Source: a virus. Taken from it: DNA of 22,091 nt. Below the pieces are notes generated by a model. It made no database searches. It saw only the letters and a list, made by a program, of their open reading frames with translations, and was not told the origin of the DNA. A program made the position numbers and the translations under genes. The stretch is taken from positions 1 through 22,091 of IMG/VR virus record IMGVR_UViG_3300032083_000493; one strand, 5' to 3'. Below, one piece after another: positions 20,679 through 22,091 of this stretch (its first letter is position 1; each line of letters starts with the position of its first letter).

Positions 20679-20706
20679 ACTTTACTGTAGCACAGGTATT
20701 TGTCAA
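20679..20706 (-). promoter_or_regulatory. Sigma-70-like promoter for the nuclease unit
   Basis: TTGACA (20706-20701) is followed after 16 bases by TAAAGT (20684-20679, four of six to TATAAT) on the minus strand. The -35 overlaps the last codons of the small terminase gene. It would start the 66-aa, 107-aa and VRR-NUC genes independently of terS. Confidence 0.5.
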
Positions 20707-21257
20707 GTAGTGTCTTTTGTTATCTTTTTTTGCACAGTCCCCTCGATGACCATATTGCCATCGGCTACTGCTGCGAGTGCAGGAAACTCTTTTTGCAAAC
20801 GCTCTATTTCTTTCATAACCTGTTCTCTGTCCATTTGATCAATACGTCCATGGAGGATTTCTTTACGATCTATGTAGATCCCTGCTGCTTGTCCTCTAGA
20901 TTTTTCGGCTGCGACTGCTGCTGCGAAGTTTCCTCCAGTCATGGCAGCGTCACGTATCTCGGCTAGTTTTTTAACGTGTCCTTCAAAACTTACCTCGTAT
21001 TTTTTAGACAACTCACTTTTTAGCTCACCTATCCTTTGCACAACTTGAGGATATCTTTGCCCATTGAGTAATTGTGATGCAATGGCATGGGCAGATTTCA
21101 CAGAGTATCCTGCTCGCACAGCAGCCTCAGTCTGGCTAATGTCTTCACAAACGTAGATTCTACAAAACTCTTCTTGTTTCGGAGTGATTCCTTTCTCTAC
21201 ACGAGGATTAGCGACGACATTGATAGTGGGTTTGTGAGTAGCTTTTGCAAGAGGCAT
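20703..21257 (-). CDS. terS: Terminase small subunit
   Basis: A 184-aa protein. The N-terminal DNA-binding helix-turn-helix is clear: GITPKQEEFCRIYVCEDISQ (23-42), TEAAVRAGYSVKSAHAIASQ (43-62) and LLNGQRYPQVVQRIGELKSE, the pattern of the terminase_2 family. A long helical region follows, with EKSRGQAAGIYIDRKEILHG and REQVMKEIERLQKEF near the C-terminus for oligomerisation and contact with the large subunit. It recognises the packaging site and loads TerL, encoded about 3 kb further on; unusually, five other genes separate the two subunits. AAGGA precedes the ATG. A predicted promoter lies about 190-220 bases upstream. Confidence 0.85.
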   Translation of the reverse strand: MPLAKATHKPTINVVANPRVEKGITPKQEEFCRIYVCEDISQTEAAVRAGYSVKSAHAIASQLLNGQRYPQVVQRIGELKSELSKKYEVSFEGHVKKLAEIRDAAMTGGNFAAAVAAEKSRGQAAGIYIDRKEILHGRIDQMDREQVMKEIERLQKEFPALAAVADGNMVIEGTVQKKITKDTT

Positions 21258-21426
21258 TTTGAGTTTCCTTCTCGTTATGATGGGACCACTTTACTAAATA
21301 GGAGGGAAAAAGAAAAGTAGCCATTTTAAAACAGCCCTGATTTGAAGTCGCGCGAACACGAAAGTAATGATCTATTGTGATCAAGATATCGGAGTCAGAG
21401 AACCATAATCCATGCTAACCCATTGA

Positions 21427-21506
21427 ATATAGGGGTATAGTGAGATATTGTATATTATCAAATCATTAAAAACAAAAAGAGTCCTATCCATCATTTACCC
21501 CTATAT
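21427..21506. repeat. 11-bp inverted repeat flanking the predicted terS promoter
   Basis: ATATAGGGGTA (21427-21437) and TACCCCTATAT (21496-21506) are perfect complements separated by 58 bases. The distal arm lies upstream of the -35 and the proximal arm just after the expected transcription start. Repressor half-sites or a folding leader are possible. Confidence 0.55.
21447..21475 (-). promoter_or_regulatory. Predicted sigma-70-like promoter for terS
   Basis: The minus strand reads TTGTTT (21475-21470), 17 bases, then TACAAT (21452-21447, five of six to the consensus -10), in an AT-rich context after a terminator. The -35 is weak (three of six). Confidence 0.45.
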
Positions 21507-21527
21507 AGCAAAGTCCAGATAATATAT

Positions 21528-21565
21528 AAAAAGACCCCCTGACCAAAAGGGTTGAATCAGGGGGT
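21528..21565 (-). terminator. Intrinsic terminator after the 118-aa gene
   Basis: An 8-bp perfect stem CCCCCTGA / TCAGGGGG, extended by one A-T pair, encloses a 14-nt loop and is followed on the minus strand by TCTTTTTATATAT. It begins about 36 bases after the stop of the gene at 21601. Confidence 0.8.
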
Positions 21566-21600
21566 TGAGAGAGTGTGAGCATATAACTTGGGAGGTGAGC

Positions 21601-21957
21601 TTATGCTTTTTTAGGATACCAAAAAAAGATTTTTGACACAAGGCTTTTCCAAAAAGATTTCTTTTCTTTCTTGGGATAGAAAAAATCTACTGTTTTTTCC
21701 ATGGGAACCCAAACGTCGGCTTTTGCCTCTGATGCGGATGACACAGTCACGGCTGCCGATTGAGCAGACTTAGTTGATTTAAAATTAGAACTATGCTCAT
21801 TTAATTTTTTGCCGAGCGTATACACGATGTACTTATATTGATTTTTTGTAATCCCGTGGAAAGACTGTATTTGCTTTGCAGTCAATCCATTTTCTTTATC
21901 AGTTAAAATTCTTGCCACAAACTCATCACTTGGGCGTGTTCTATCAGTTTGGCTCAT
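21601..21957 (-). CDS. Hypothetical protein with basic, aromatic C-terminus (118 aa)
   Basis: The N-terminal 55 residues are helical and look like a small helix-turn-helix-type domain (LTAKQIQSFHGITKNQYKYI), but I cannot name a family. A Ser/Ala-rich linker (about 60-80) joins a basic C-terminal segment with a repeated FxYPKK motif: FFYPKKEKK (92-100) and FFWYPKKA (111-118). TTAGGAG precedes the ATG, and the gene overlaps the end of the partial gene to the right by 14 bases. Function unknown. Confidence 0.65.
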   Translation of the reverse strand: MSQTDRTRPSDEFVARILTDKENGLTAKQIQSFHGITKNQYKYIVYTLGKKLNEHSSNFKSTKSAQSAAVTVSSASEAKADVWVPMEKTVDFFYPKKEKKSFWKSLVSKIFFWYPKKA

Positions 21958-22091
21958 TTGTTTCTCCTAATTTACTGCGGATGAAAAACATTCCCGACTT
22001 CTCAGGAATCCATGGTTCGCCATCCTTAAATATAGCTTCAACTTCTTTTGACTTGCTTGCGTCATACAAACAATCTGAGCATAATTTGACA
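21944..22091 (-). CDS. C-terminal end of a Cys-motif protein (truncated by window)
   Basis: An open frame enters from the right edge and ends with TGA at 21944, overlapping the start of the 118-aa gene by 14 bases. The 48 visible residues include KLCSDCLYDA, a CxxC motif probably binding zinc, then EVEAIFKDGEPWIPEKSGMF and an end GETNEPN. The overlap and the ribosome site of the next gene inside it support a real gene. Too little is visible to name it. Confidence 0.6.
   Translation of the reverse strand, partial: VKLCSDCLYDASKSKEVEAIFKDGEPWIPEKSGMFFIRSKLGETNEPN

Larger units (their letters stand above)
21258..21600. other. 343-base noncoding leader of the small terminase gene
   Basis: No convincing gene. 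It contains a terminator of the gene to the right (21528-21565), an 11-bp inverted repeat (21427-21437, 21496-21506), a predicted promoter between the arms (21447-21475), and about 190 bases of leader with a GATC-tattgt-GATC motif (21369-21382). A 37-codon frame crosses the promoter and is treated as unsupported. Confidence 0.6.

Noticed and set aside
21381-21494. 37-codon frame (MMDRTLFVFNDLIIYNISLY...) in the terS leader
   Set aside because: AGGGG lies close to its ATG codons, but it overlaps the predicted promoter and inverted repeat, resembles no family and has no supporting neighbour overlap.
21427-21506. tRNA-like acceptor stem (AGGGGTA ... TACCCCT, 72 nt apart)
   Set aside because: No T-loop consensus, no T or anticodon stem can be formed on either strand, so it is kept only as an inverted repeat.

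Overview
The window is part of a tailed double-stranded DNA bacteriophage genome, most like uncultured marine phages. That placement is my recognition of protein families; no search was run. Every convincing gene lies on the minus strand, so transcription runs from the right end (about 22 kb) to the left end (1). Genes are tightly packed, with many 1-, 4- and 8-base start/stop overlaps and good Shine-Dalgarno sequences. I see no tRNA, integrase, repressor, insertion sequence or CRISPR array. No tape-measure gene is visible between the head genes and the fibre-like gene at the left edge, which hints at a short-tailed (podovirus-like) virion, but the left end is truncated.

In order of transcription: (1) 22091-21600 holds the end of a Cys-motif protein and a 118-aa unknown, closed by a hairpin terminator. 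(2) 21600-20703 has a predicted promoter lying between two 11-bp inverted repeats, then the small terminase subunit. (3) 20702-19663 starts with a TTGACA promoter and holds a zinc-binding miniprotein, an unknown and a VRR-NUC nuclease. (4) 19662-17930 holds two tandem paralogues of an unrecognised 141-aa family, set among the only long noncoding stretches of the window. (5) 17929-14070 holds the large terminase subunit and a large P22-type portal. (6) 14068-11125 holds small basic proteins, an EF-hand membrane protein, a single-span membrane protein, a 2-oxoglutarate/Fe(II) oxygenase, a 3TM holin, a LEM/HeH-tailed protein and a GH108 lysozyme, that is, the lysis region with an oxygenase inside it. 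(7) 11132-7547 holds a GroES-like co-chaperonin, scaffold, a conserved unknown, a probable decoration protein and the major capsid protein, ended by a strong terminator. (8) 7476-1 restarts at a possible promoter and holds two beta-rich structural proteins, five small or unknown genes, two head-completion/adaptor proteins, a zinc-ribbon protein, further structural proteins and a truncated tail-fibre-like protein.

The least explained part is 17930-19662. Each of the two paralogues and terL has a near-palindromic 12-mer (core AGTTCACTAT) 61 to 89 nt before its start codon. Hairpins separate the units, and an 18-nt TCATC-type repeat occurs three times upstream of one paralogue and once inverted downstream of it. 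The second point of interest is that the two neighbouring adaptor proteins each carry the same kind of beta-repeat domain inserted inside an otherwise ordinary adaptor fold.
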